64,000 nt of DNA from Latrodectus hesperus (Eukaryota > Arthropoda > Arachnida > Araneae > Theridiidae), in NCBI GenBank assembly GCA_037975125.1, contig CM075862.1, forward strand, positions 18,715,338-18,779,337, written 5' to 3'. This document shows, piece by piece, positions 51,545-64,000 of this stretch (position 1 is its first letter; the number at the start of each line of letters is the position of its first letter). Position numbers and translations under genes: made by a program. The notes beneath the pieces were generated by a model that was given only the letters and a program-made list of their open reading frames with translations, was not told the origin of the DNA and did not search any database.

Positions 51545-52830
51545 TGATTAATTTTTTAATTCTTACAAATAAACTGAACATATTTTGTAACATTGTAATC
51601 AGGGAAAACTTTTCAGTAAATTATTTATTTATTTTTCTCCTTAAAATACAGGTTTATCGAAATCCAACTTCCGCTACTCAAAGGGACCTGGAAGAGGATC
51701 TACTAGTTCGAACAGAAAAATATTTGAACCACATAGACATAGAAGTTCCACAATCAAATGAGCATTGTAGAATGTTGACGTTGGTGAAGAAATCACTGCT
51801 AGTAAAACTGTACTATTGCAGTGGAGAGAATGCAGCTGCAGCTATGAGAAAGTTTCACTGCTTGAAAAACAAAGACGTTGAACGATGTCAGATAGTGTCA
51901 GATTATATAGAGAAATGAAGGAGAAATATGAGCGAGGATAATGGTTCGACATTTTGTCTAGAAGAGAAAATAAATAGGTCATCAGTACCAACATAGAGGG
52001 TATTGCTACAGTGGCCATGGAAACAAGCACGTGGCTTCATGGAGGTATTAGCATACCCTTTATATGCCTATTACACTATAATCTAAATCATGCGTAGAAT
52101 TATAAACATTTACATGTGTAAGATTCAAATCGTCCCTCAATTAGAAAGCAGCGATCCCTAGTTTTGCATAACGTTTGCGCTACTATTTTTCGTGAGAATG
52201 ATAATTAATTCTTGGCGTAAAACACATTGTGAATAGGTAAAGCACACTTTCACCTTAATGGACATATGAGTACCCATAATTGTCTCATTTGGGGAACTAA
52301 AAAAAATCTACGAGGTGCTCATTAAACCTTTGCATAATATGAAAGTGATCTTCATTCTTGGTCCATACATTTTTGGATAAGTGACCTCTCAAATAATTTA
52401 CACAGGCTGAGGTACAGTGATATGTTAGAGATCTATGTAATTAGTGCACTTCAATCAACAGGCTGCCTACAAAAACCATATTAATACAAGATGTATCGCC
52501 ACTTCACCTGAAAACACAAGTTCAACAACTGTTCAAAAAATAATCATCCGATACTTACTAACAACTTGGATTCGGAAATCACCCGATATCAAGCCTTGAG
52601 ACTTCTGATTATGGGGGTTTTCGGAAGACAACATTTATTGTGAACTTTTGAGAACTGAATCCGATTTGAAGAAAAGCATTCCTCACCATATTTAGAAATT
52701 CTCTCTTGACTTTTTTCAGCCAGCGGTAGAAAGCATGATTTTCATTTTGGAATGTATTTTTGAACAAGATGGTTCTTATATTGAACACATTTCACAACAC
52801 TAATTTGATGCATAGTAACGTCGTTTAGAG
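51545..52830 (+). pseudogene. DUF4817-type DDE transposase (Tc1/mariner superfamily), broken
   Basis: An open stretch ending at 51918 contains LVKKSLLVKLYYCSGENAAA and AMRKFHCLKNKDV, the helix-turn-helix start typical of arthropod DUF4817 transposases (VxLYYxxGxNaxxAxRxFxxxKg). In later frames come STNIEGIATVAMETSTW, then INSWRKTHCE, HTFTLMDI and VIWGTE-like text around 52210-52320 (family WSDEAHFxLxGHVNxHNCxIWG), PLHNMKVIFILGPYIFG, and finally KSPDIKP*DF*LWGFSEDN near 52585-52630 (family SPDLTPCDFWLWG). EQDGSYIEHISQH closes it near 52800. The catalytic Asp in WSDEAHF is not visible and the last acidic block has two stops. No TIRs were identified. Whether it reaches 51545 is uncertain; a splice-acceptor-like pyrimidine tract precedes 51650. 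Confidence 0.8.
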
Positions 52831-55800
52831 AGAAGTTTTTTGTTAAATAAATTGCAAGTGCAATGTTGTAATTGTGTACCCTTATTAGTTTCCTTTTGTA
52901 TAAGACAACTGGTCCCCCATTGCTTAGCTACCTCAGCTTATCCATTCTTCACAAGATAACTCGTAGCGTCATCTGGCGGTAATAATGTGAACCATTTTTT
53001 CTTATTTCAGAGATTTCAAGCGCATTTTTAGAAGCATTTTGTTGTCCAAATAATTTTCTATTCAGATTTATAGAATGGCATCATTTGTGCAGCGAAGTTT
53101 AATTTTTACCTTATATTTCTGTAAAACTTTGCATAAAAATAAAATCAGTTGATCTATTTTATTTCTGTATAAATTTTAATGTGTACAAATGATGAAGGAA
53201 TTTATCAACATTTTACTTACAACGAATAATTAATACTTTAATATTATATATTACTCAATATAAAATGAAATCTTTTAATAATTCAAATAAGAAAAATGTT
53301 TGAAAAATATTGTAAGACATACTTTTAAAGCGTTGGATGACTCTTAACTTTTGCTTGGGTAGTTCAATGATATATAATAAAATCAGTTTGGAAAGTTAGT
53401 TTGTAAATAAGTTGAAATTGAAAAAAATGCGTGTGCAAACAAAACATAAAATTAGATTTGTTTTTTTGAAAATTGAATGAAAAGTTATTCATGAATAAAA
53501 TTTATTTTTAAGTATATATAAACAAATGTTTACTTTCCTTAATGCAATATTAGTATTAATTACTGTCAAATCTCTTTATCTTGCTTTTGTTTTTTATTTC
53601 TTTCAATTTGATCTAATTTTCATAAATTGAACACACAAATACTGCATTTTTTTCTATTTAAAATAATAATTTTATTGATCACAGTATTAAATCAAACTCT
53701 AATGACTTTCATTAAAAATAGCATTAAGTTTCTCTATTCAAATGAAAGGAATTAAATTAATTGCACCCTTAAATAAATCTAAGTGGATACAATATGAAAG
53801 CAGTTAAATATGATAATCACGCTGGCAATATTTCTTGAAATATCATTGCTTTTTTTAAAGGATGAATTTTTTAAATTGTTTTTGTTAGTTAAAAAAATTA
53901 AAAGTAATTTTTATTAAACAACGGGTTTTAAATAAATTGAATGATAATTTAATATTTTAACTTTTTATATAAAAAATTATATTTATTAGATAATTTTAGT
54001 AATGAAAAACTAAATGCGAATCCCAAATTATATCATTTTTAAATATTGTTTGGGAAAGTAAGTTATTAATTTTTATTAGTAAGTTATTAAGTTTATAATT
54101 TAATAGAAATTACTTTAAAAAGTAAATTATTATTTCATATCTATTGTATACTCATATTTTTATTGTAATTTCATTTATGGAAAAATTAAACGCTTTATAT
54201 GTATTAAATTCACTTTAGCAATACTTTCATTCAAAAATTTATTTGTATTGCAGCAGAATATTTTGAAAGAAATTTTCTTGGAAATAAAAATTGTCAGTTC
54301 ATTAGAAACAAGTTTCATAATAATAACATGACACTTTCGAGAGAAATGTTATTAAATTTTGTTTACAATACAAGATTACTACTATTACTATAGTGAATTA
54401 AAATTATTTTAAGTAATATGTGAAATTTCAATGCATATTTTACAGTAAAATCACTTTGCGCATTCAATAATGCTTCATTTACGAAGTCACTATATGCAAA
54501 ATTAATTTTTTATGATATACTTAGATGTAGTTTAATTTTAATACTTAATTGAAATCATTTTAAGCAAAAGTGACTATAGATTTGCATTTTGTGTACTTAT
54601 CGTTATGTATATTTCCGGTAATTATTACTGAGTCATCTATTGTATCATGATGTGCTTATGGGAAAGTTGATACAGGGGAAGCTGGTTTTAGTAAGTGCTG
54701 TTATATATAAAATTTGTGAATTCCAAATTCTTTCAATTTACAAATTTGTGAGAAATTTCTATACTGTAACTATATTTAACTATGCAAAATAAGTGGAATT
54801 CACAAAAATTGCTTGTTATGATTGTTAATTTGAATAAATGTTGTAAATAAGATACGAAATGACAAAAAAGGTATGTGAATTTCCAATTAAATAATTATTG
54901 TAGAAACATTTCAAGGGTTATTATAGGTATAATGAACACATAGGAATGCCCGGGCAATGAATGACATCATGATAAAAATAAATTACGTAGAATTCATTTT
55001 GAATTTTAAAAATTTTTCGGTTAAATATCTTAATTTTATTATAATATTTAAAATATGCCATACTTCATCGTATTTAAATTAATAATTTTTATTTGTTTAC
55101 TATATTTAACACAGAAAATCATATTGTTCTACAGTAAATAAATCTTGATTTAGATATTTAAAAAGTCACTATTTGCTGAATTATATTTTAAAATATTATT
55201 TTGTCTTAATTATTTTTTCAAAGTTATACAATATGTAGTAGTTAAGTCAATCAAAGTTATACAATATTAGTTATACAATATTTAAAAAATTATCATCTTA
55301 ACCACAATATCAAATTGGGTCATAGATTTTGAATTAATTTAAAAAAAATCTAAAAAATGTTGAATCTTTAAAATTGAAATCAATTTCATATGAAAATTGC
55401 AATAATATTTAAAAGAAACAAATGTAAGAAATTGTTATAAGATAAAATTGTTTATATTCTAGGCAACATTTTAACTGAGTTTGTAAAAGCAAAGAAGTGA
55501 ATTTTAATTCTAACGCATTTTCTAAAAATTTATTATAAATAAACTATTGTATATGAAGAAGGACTATCAAATTAAACTTATTTCTTTTCATTTTAAACAA
55601 TAGTGCATTTTTAATTAATTAAAATTTTTTTAAATGTTCCAAACTTATCTTAAATAAATCAAGTTGTGAAATAAATTTATCAGAAAATAATAAAGCAGTA
55701 AGTTTTAGAAACTAGAACTTCCTTCCTGAAAAAATTTTAAACTGGGAAATTGTATAATGAATTACGTACTATTTCTTATTTTTAAAATAATAATAACTAA

Positions 55801-58364
55801 TACATAAAAACTGTAATACATAAAAATTAATTATTTTATAAATGATATTTTATACATATTTTAATTATTTTTATAATTCTTGAATTATATACTAAATAAC
55901 ATTAAGCAATTCGGTATATTTATGTATTTTGGACTTCACTTGCTTCACATTAATTTTCACAGTAAAAATTCATTTTTTTTATCATACTACTTAAAATTAT
56001 AGAAGCATGATGAAAGGAATTTATCTCGTTGATCTTGAGAATATTTTTCTATCTAAGAAATCGCATAACTTACATTAGGAAGTATGACAGAACTTATAAT
56101 CGATTTTATTTATATTATTTAGTGAAAAATAAATTCTAAGTGTAATCATGGATTTTTTGGATGTTGAATGTGTGAATGTAGTCATACTATAAAACATTAA
56201 AACGTTGGATGAAATGATACGTAAATAAACTTTATTTTTTTATAAATAATATTTTAAAGATTTAATAGCTCTCTACTGTATATGTAATCAAACATTCAGT
56301 ATTTCGCAATAAAGACGTGATCTGTTATTTTATACTGAAGTACTACATTAAAATATTTGAAAGTACAAAATAATATCATAACATAAAATCAGCAAATTAG
56401 CGATTTTAAAATCATGATGTTGTTATTTTTAATTTTACCAATTTCTTGTACAAATAATAATATTTTAAAATTTTATAGAAAATAAATTTTCCTTTGCAAT
56501 ATACAATTTTAAATAGAAAACTATCTTTATAAATTTGAAAATGTTTAGCTACAATAGTACTAATGTTTTTCAAATGATTTTTTACTTATATTTTCCTTTA
56601 CATTTCTTAGACCAATCAAACAACACCCAATGAAATTCTTTTTAAGGATTTTGAAAAATATCGCAGAATAACGCATACATATTTAATGGAGAAAAATAAT
56701 TTTGCATGGATTGTAAGTTGAAGAAATGAACAATAAGTATTTACTGTTGGAAGAATAAAAGATGCATTCAATTCTGTTAAAATAGCAAACGTCACGCTTT
56801 ACTCCTATTCCATTTGAACTTTTTCCGGTAAGCAAAATGAAAAGAAAATGTACTGTATAAGAATTTTTCGACCCTAGGAATAACTTACAATCCAAAAGAA
56901 GTTTAATTTTCATTTAAGAAGTTTCAATCTGCATTTAATATAGTTTTGATTAGTTAATATGAACTATATATTAATATTATGCGCGCTATATATATATATA
57001 ATATATTAATAAAACGTTTTATGTAATTATTCCTATATAGTGGACAGACTAATAAGTAATTACATTAATAAGATTGTTTATTTTTAATTAATAAGTTTGT
57101 ATACTTTTAAGTAAACTTATTGTTTAAAATATTCTTCAGATTAAAATAGATCATTCATCTATGAGGATTAAAAATAGAAATACACTCGTAATAAAATAAT
57201 TTCATTAGTATTCAGGTATTTTTATAATTACTAATTAAAAATCGATTACAATATTTTTATTCAAAATATTATAAATATTTTTTAGAAATTTTAAGTCATT
57301 TTTTTAAAATTAAATTTATGTTTTTTATTTGTCTTTAAAGGAAGAACTTATTTTTTAATACAATAATTGGAGATTTAATCCAACTAAGAATGTGATTAAT
57401 TTTTAATTTTTATTATCAAGTTTTAATACCAAAACCATGGTAAACTTTAAATTTCATTTAAAAATAGGAATAATATAGCAAGAAATATTAATGTATTTGT
57501 TTTTTTTATTTAAGTTTTGTTTATTTCAAAAATATAGATCGATTATTTTTACGAATATAATAATTTTACTTATTTTTTACTATAATGTTTGACAGCGCAG
57601 TAGAAAAATACAAACGAAAGGTCCAACCTATTACAGTGAAAACATTAAAGTAAATATAGTTTTCAACTTTTTTACTTAAAGGTGAAACAAAAAGAACGGG
57701 ATATGATATTTTATAAAAAAGAAATGCCTGAAGAATTCAAAATGAGCTTGTGTTTAACAAACGGAAAAATGTATCTTCTTAAGATTTGTTTCATGTTCTT
57801 GATAAATGATGCAGCCATGCGTCGTGTTTCATGATTTGTCATCTGTGTGACAGGCATAAAATATATGTCATTTTAAGCTCCGATGCGCATTTTAAAAACA
57901 CTTCTTTGAAATTTCTCCCAAAAAAAGAATTTAAAGTAAAGTATACTATTGAGTACAAAAGATTAAAAATATTGTATATATATTTCGCTTGATATCAAAG
58001 TCAAGTTTAATGGACTGTTGTTTAGAATTTCTTGCTTTTAAAAATATGAGAATTAGTGTGTTTCATCATTGTTTAAGTGAAATAATAAGAATATGAAAAT
58101 TACCTTCATATTATTTATCTTTAAGAAAAAAAGGAATCCTCATCTTAAAAAAACGTTTACAAAAGTATGTGTTTAACGATTTAATGGCTTAAATGTTGAG
58201 AGGCACTTTATAAATTGACTAGGCTAAATTAGCTTTTTCCCAGTAAAATATATATTCTTTAAACTTTACAAATTATTAATGGTCTTTTTCATATGAGAAT
58301 ATAATTTGCATTTAATATAATATAGTTTTGAAAATATATTAATTGTTTAATTTCCAAGTGCTCT

Positions 58365-58569
58365 AAATATACAATAGCCGAGCTGGCAGCCGAATGGTTA
58401 GCGCTCTTGCCTCCGGTTCAACAGTTCGTGGGTTCGAATCCCACCTTGGGCATGGATGTTTGTAGTGGTTCGGAATCCACTTTAAACCGTAAGTCCCGGT
58501 CTAATTAGCCCTCGTGTGCAAAAAATGACCGTTGAGCGACAAACAAACAAACAAACCAAATATACAATA
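58365..58569 (+). mobile_element. tRNA-derived SINE, family 2, with 12-bp TSD
   Basis: The body, 58377-58557 (181 bp), lies between perfect AAATATACAATA repeats at 58365-58376 and 58558-58569. The A box is in GGCAGCCGAATGGTTAGCGC and the B box in GTGGGTTCGAATCCCACC. The tail is (CAAA)n. It is compact and well preserved, so probably the youngest SINE here. A diverged relative lies inverted at 35488-35632. The head cannot form a proper acceptor stem, so it is not a tRNA gene. Confidence 0.93.
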
Positions 58570-61012
58570 ATTAGGTAATTTAATATTGAAAAATAAAGAC
58601 TGTCTGTTAAATATTTCAATATTTTTTAGAATATCTACAAAAAAGAGCTCAAATATTGAATAAATTTTTTATTAACTCTAAGAAAAGTTTTATCATAAAT
58701 TTAGTTACAGTCTATAAGTATATTTATATTTTGTATAAAATGCCATTTTTATGCTCACACAGCAGATATTGTAAAAATATTTAAAAAAAGTCTTCATAAA
58801 AAAGTTTCTTAATTTATAGATTAAAATAAAGTGAAATTCTCACATTGTACAAGAAAAAATTCATACAAATATCACAATTTCCCATGCAAATTTTTTAAAG
58901 AGGCAATTATGAATATATTACTCTTCTAAATCTCTATTTGTTTACGCGATATTTTTTGAAATATGTAAAATAAAAAATCAAATTTGTGACGTAAATATCT
59001 AATTATAAATATTTTTCATGGTTTTGCTGTAAAGTTTTATTTTCTTTTTGTATTCTGTTCTTACTTTGAGACGTTAGCACATTGGGAGTAAAAGTTAAAC
59101 ATATTGAGTCAAACATAGGTAAATTCTTTAACTTTATGCATAATTATGATGGATATGTTTAGATATTAATCTTTTATAATCAATTTATGAATTTTTAACC
59201 ATAATTAATAACAAAGATAGAATTTTGCAAAACACTTTAAATTAAACTAGTTTTCAGAAGATTCAACTGGAAATTGTTTCATTTCCTAAATTTAAAATTA
59301 CCTTTTCACACAAATACTTCTTGATTTTTTCATAAAATGAATATATGTCCTTATTCCATAAAAAATAAACACTATTTATTTAATTCCTTTTAAAATATCA
59401 ATATAAATCAAAAATCCACAATTGCTATGTATCGAAATTTGAAATAATAAAATATCTTTAGATTGGAGTATAAGAATTTTATTTGCTTATAACAAATTAT
59501 AAAACATAACATTGCAAAAATAAATTGCTAAATGCTTTTATTAAATTGCTTACAGACATTTTAAATTATAATGTTGTGAGTAGTAAAACTATTTATTGTT
59601 TTAGAAATTTATTTTACAATTTTCTTTTCATATATTTTGTGAAAATCACAAAATATTTATTTAATACTTTTTGCCAGAATAATTTAGTAAGTTGTTTACC
59701 TTATATCCTTTGCATGGTTACAAATTTTCTACGTTAGATTATATTTTTGATAAAATATGTATATTACAACACTCAAAAATTTACAAGCAGAATAATTTTC
59801 CGAATAGTTCATCTTTGGATAATTTGCAAACCAGTAAGGTATTCAATAACTGAAAAAAAAAGATGAAAAACAAAGCAGGTCAAAATGGGTTCGACAAAAA
59901 TTGCATTTAAATGAACATTTAAATTCATCTTCTAAATGCATGTATTGTTTATAAGTGCAGTTGTTTTAAATTTGTAAAATTTTAAACTTGTTAATGAAAA
60001 CGGAATAATCTTTGCTAGAAATATTAACAATTAGAAATATTAGAAAATATTAAACAATTTGATTTTGATAATATTTCATAGTAAATGTATTTAACTTATT
60101 CATTTACACTCTACTTATGCTTAATAAGTGACATTCATTAACTTAGTCATGCACATTTTAATATTTTAATACATATAAGAAATAATTTATTTTTGTAGTT
60201 GATATATATATGTAGCACATTATAGCAAATTATGTTGAATATTATATTATGCTTAGAATGTCAAGTATACAATTTAAAAGTGCTTATTATAGAAAATTAC
60301 TGCATCATTTATTATAACATTCAAATAACTATTTAAGTTAATATAATTAATATGTAGAATTCACTTTGTTTGAATCTTTAAAGTTTAAAACTGATGAAAC
60401 AGATGAAATTACATAAAAATTAATTATCTTACTTTCACTAAGTGCTTAGCAACAGCAGCTAAAAGACTTAAATAAAAGAAAAATAGTAATGATTAATTGT
60501 GAGGGTTGAAAATATGTAAATCAACAAAATTCATTTAAATATAATTAAACAGAAATTTAAATAAAATATTTAAATATAAAATACTATGTTTAATTTATTT
60601 ATTTAAAATTAAAAATTGAAAAGCTGAATTAAAGGAATGCCTTAAAAGTAGAAGAAAAACATTATTTAACTTTCAAAAAAATATAATAAAGTAAAAAATT
60701 AGACAATACGATGCAAATTAAAAAACGGAAAATAAACATGATCTTAAAATAATAAATAAAACATCTTACTGTCAACTGCAACATAGCTAATAATGATAAT
60801 TTAATCTGTATGACCTTGTTAAAACATTGTAACAAGGCTCTGAAGAAAGAAAACAGAGAAGATATTAAGAAGCAATTTTCCTTGCAGTAAAGCAACATTT
60901 AAAAATTTTTAATTGCATTCAGTAACTAAAAGGGAACATAATATAATGTAATGAAAAAGCATGAGTTAGTTTTAAAAATATTTAGGATTAAGTAGTAAAT
61001 GAATAACGAATA
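58570..61012. other. AT-rich stretch without recognised genes
   Basis: Only short AT-biased open frames occur (for example 59525-59737). No transposon, RNA gene or regulatory signature is supported. Confidence 0.55.
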
Positions 61013-61397
<385 letters not shown>

Positions 61398-61679
61398 TAT
61401 AAAATGCAAAGTTAGGTATAGAACTGAAAAGCACAAGAATATATAAAAACATTTATGCTTAGCAATACATTTAGCGCAAAAGCAGCTAGAATAGTATTAC
61501 TAAGATATAGTTAATAGTATATTTTATAAAATACAATGAAAAAAGCCAAATGGAGAATAGATCATTGAAAATACTAACTGGAAAACAATACACTGAAAAT
61601 ACACTAAATTGAAATCTATACATTGAAAATACTTGGAAGAATTTTCAAAGGAAAATATCAAGGAAAGATAGATATAAAA

Positions 61680-61855
61680 CGGAATGAAGTACCAATATGG
61701 CCAGCTTCGTCAGGGGGGTTGACCACATTGGCACAAATTATGGCTTTTCTGCAACGGCCGAAGACATAGTCATAAAGAAGCCAGTACACCCCAAAGCCAT
61801 ACCAAAAGTTCAAACCAAAATATCAAGCCAGAATAAAAGAGAGAGAGAGAGAAGT
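61680..61855. other. Unassigned GC-richer module with (GA)n edge
   Basis: The segment from GGAATGAAGTACCAATATGG to AAGAGAGAGAGAGAG is distinctly GC-richer than its surroundings, the look of an inserted repeat. Translated on minus it gives Trp/Leu-rich text with stops, and no family is recognised. It lies ~290 bp right of the (TA)n array. No tRNA boxes or TIRs were found. Confidence 0.45.
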
Positions 61856-61859
61856 ACAA

Positions 61860-64000
61860 TTTAATCTAAAATATATAAGTCAAAATCCAATGTTGCCAAA
61901 ATACATTTAATTTACAATAATCAACTTAAAATCATATCTAAATACAAGTCCAAATCTGCAAGAACGTTCGCAGTTATCCGTAGTTCTTTGTCAATTGTAC
62001 GTAAGGAGTGAGAGTGGGAAGAAAACAAAAACTACCTTGAAAAAGTGTTCTTTTTTATTTTGTCTATAAAAAAGAAACACTGTTGTGTCTTAGTTTATAG
62101 TTCATTAATATTCTGATTGATAATAAAATTAAGAATTCTTTAAATAATGGTGATAGACATCCACACGATTTAAATATGTATTCTAGACGAGCAATACATG
62201 TGTTCCATTAAATCGGTGACTACATAGTATCATTTTTCTTGTTTGCTAAAGAAAGAAATTTTTGTGATGCTGCTTTCTTAAAACGAGTTCAGGTTAGTTA
62301 TGATGAATCGTTTACGGTAGTTGCTGATCTAATAGGAGCAAGGATCCACGTAAGATTAATGTTATTTTAATAATTTTAATAATATTAAGTTAATATTATT
62401 TCGAGTGTTTCAAGGAAGAATTCTGAGACTTGTAAAATTCCAGGATTAGCTCTTTAATCCATATATTGCTGTTGGTAATGACATCATTCTAAAGAATAAA
62501 AATGCTCAATAATCATTAATATTGAGTTTTATTAATTGATAATTAATTTGAGTATTACAGTTTGATATATGAGAAGAAGAGACTTAACTGTGAAAGGTTA
62601 TGCATCAGAAAATGCTGAGAAGTAAAATTTTGTAATCATTCTTCATTGTTGTTACATGAGCTAGAAAAAATGTTATTTTATATTCATTTTACCCCTCCCA
62701 TTGTAATATCCGATAAATAATTAGTTTAGAGAAAAATTGATGAAATCCTTTTAATTTATTTAATGATGGATAAATTTCTGATTATATTACATTTTTATAA
62801 TTTTTCCATGATTATTTTATAAAACAATATGTGGTATACAGTTTTTTTATGAGGTGGCTTTTCTGCTAAAAGAAAAAAATTTTTTTTTCATGTTTGCGAG
62901 GGAATTTACCTAAATCTTTACATGTCATTCAATGTACAATGCAACAGTATAACACAATGCAGAACAGTTTCCAAGTGTTTTGTTTCTATATTAATTAATT
63001 TAAAATCTAACAAGGAAAAGTTTTTAAACTTTAATGTTGAAGAAGAGATCAAAACACATATTATGCAAGAATATATTTTTCTTCACATGATTTTAAAATT
63101 GTAATGTTTTATTGATTACTTTAGAAAGGAATGATATTTGTCATATTTTAAATTTTTAAAAAGTAGTTTTAGAAGTTGTAGAAATTTTTTTATTTAATGC
63201 AAATCCTATTTTGGATTAATTCTTATGGAAATGACACAAGGATTTTTTATTTCAATCTTATTTGGTTATTTTATAATTTTATATTAAAATGCACTTATTT
63301 TACACATTTCTTATTAAACTAATACATATTTTATTCAATTAATACAGTTTCAAACAAATGATAGCAGAATATCCAATTTAAATATGAAAACAGGAATCGT
63401 AAATAAAAATTCAAACTTGTCCTTATCTAACTCTAAGATTTTAATAAATAAAAATAAAAAAAAACAGAGAAGTATGAATCTTACGGTATTAAAAATGTTA
63501 TTTCCTATTTTTGCAGAAAAAAATCCTATCTCGATAAGCATGCTATTAAATGAATCATGCATTTCAATTCTAGTGCTGACAACGGGAAATTTAACTGAAA
63601 GACTAAAAATTAATGTTTCGTTGAGTGTAGAATTTTTGTAAATATATTTGTAATTATATACTCAATTGTGTACTTCGGAAGTCAAAAATAATTTATTAAT
63701 TCTCTCTTCTCTAGTTCATAAATACTGGGTGTTTATGAAATAAAAAAAAGGTATAAAGGATAAAAGAAGCTTATAAATTAAAAAAAAGTTTGAACAAAAG
63801 CAATATTTTTCAAAGAAAATAGAATAAAATACCGTTCACAGTAAGATGTACTAACATGTAATCTGCGATTTTTTTTCTTTTTTACAATATATAAAAAAGT
63901 ATATCTTTTGACGTCCAATGTATTTTTTGTTTAAATTCTAGAAGATGATTATAGTCTGTAACTTTACTGTCTACTCTACGGTTGAATTACTTCCATCGGG
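61860..64000. other. AT-rich stretch to window end
   Basis: Short open frames on both strands (for example 62922-63104, 63384-63641) have the Lys/Asn/Ile/Leu bias of random AT-rich DNA and match no known domain. Nothing else was seen. Confidence 0.55.

Larger units (their letters stand above)
47950..58180 (+). repeat. Long direct repeat, copy B
   Basis: Collinear partner of 5520-16700; anchors are listed there. The strongest runs are 48570-48810, 53720-54100, 56700-56860 and 57815-57930. Its left end (about 48000-48250) also resembles the outer end of the inverted repeat. Copy B carries private insertions (a SINE at 50.9-51.2 kb, a transposase at 51.6-52.8 kb, a (TA)n at 50.3 kb) that are not found at the equivalent positions in copy A. 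No conserved coding sequence explains the retained similarity. Confidence 0.8.

Noticed and set aside
58377..58455. Possible tRNA gene
   Set aside because: A and B boxes are good, but no acceptor-stem pairing; TSDs and an AAAC tail show a SINE.
16700..61000. Extension of the long direct repeat beyond about 16.7/58.2 kb
   Set aside because: Only one weak further anchor (about 18290 with 58755) was seen; AT-rich background makes it uncertain.
63350..63641. Overlapping ORFs on both strands near the window end
   Set aside because: AT-biased and overlapping antisense; nothing recognisable.

Overview
This is a strongly AT-rich eukaryotic window. I find no intact host protein-coding gene and no convincing exon. 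It holds decayed transposable elements, simple repeats and old duplications. The organism is most likely an arthropod, probably an arachnid. Three things point that way: tRNA-derived SINEs with A and B boxes; Jockey-like and R1-like LINE tails; and mariner, Tc1 and DUF4817-type transposases of kinds that are abundant in spider genomes. The species guess is inference. The window reads as intergenic or deep intronic DNA.

Layout. 0-6 kb: a large imperfect inverted repeat (arms about 960-2150 and 4525-5735). Its left arm carries a 229-bp tandem duplication and is flanked by a SINE, its right arm has a ~290-bp insertion, and its centre holds a broken integrase on the minus strand. 5.5-16.7 kb: copy A of a long direct repeat, interrupted by unassigned GC-richer DNA (7.4-8.8 kb) and a SINE/LINE pair (11.67-12.35 kb). 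17-31 kb: AT-rich DNA with four LINE 3' fragments, two of them with near-perfect target-site duplications, and a SINE. 31.8-33 kb: a nearly complete mariner with TIRs and a broken D,D34D transposase. 35-38.6 kb: a SINE, (TA)n tracts, a perfect hairpin and an unassigned module bounded by inverted motifs. 38.9-44.2 kb: a Tc1 transposase remnant next to a ~4.7-kb decayed R1-like LINE with CCHC gag, endonuclease, reverse transcriptase and RNase H traces. 45.7-46.1 kb: a perfect 22-bp palindrome and an unassigned ORF remnant. 47.9-58.2 kb: copy B of the long repeat, interrupted by a SINE and a DUF4817-type transposase. 58.4 kb: a SINE with a perfect 12-bp target-site duplication. 61 kb: a ~380-bp (TA)n array.

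The most unusual structure is architectural. Two ~10-11 kb blocks about 42-44 kb apart are collinear over many anchors, and each has its own private transposon insertions. The left end of the first block also belongs to an inverted duplication. No new functional system could be supported: every recognisable coding stretch is a broken mobile-element gene.
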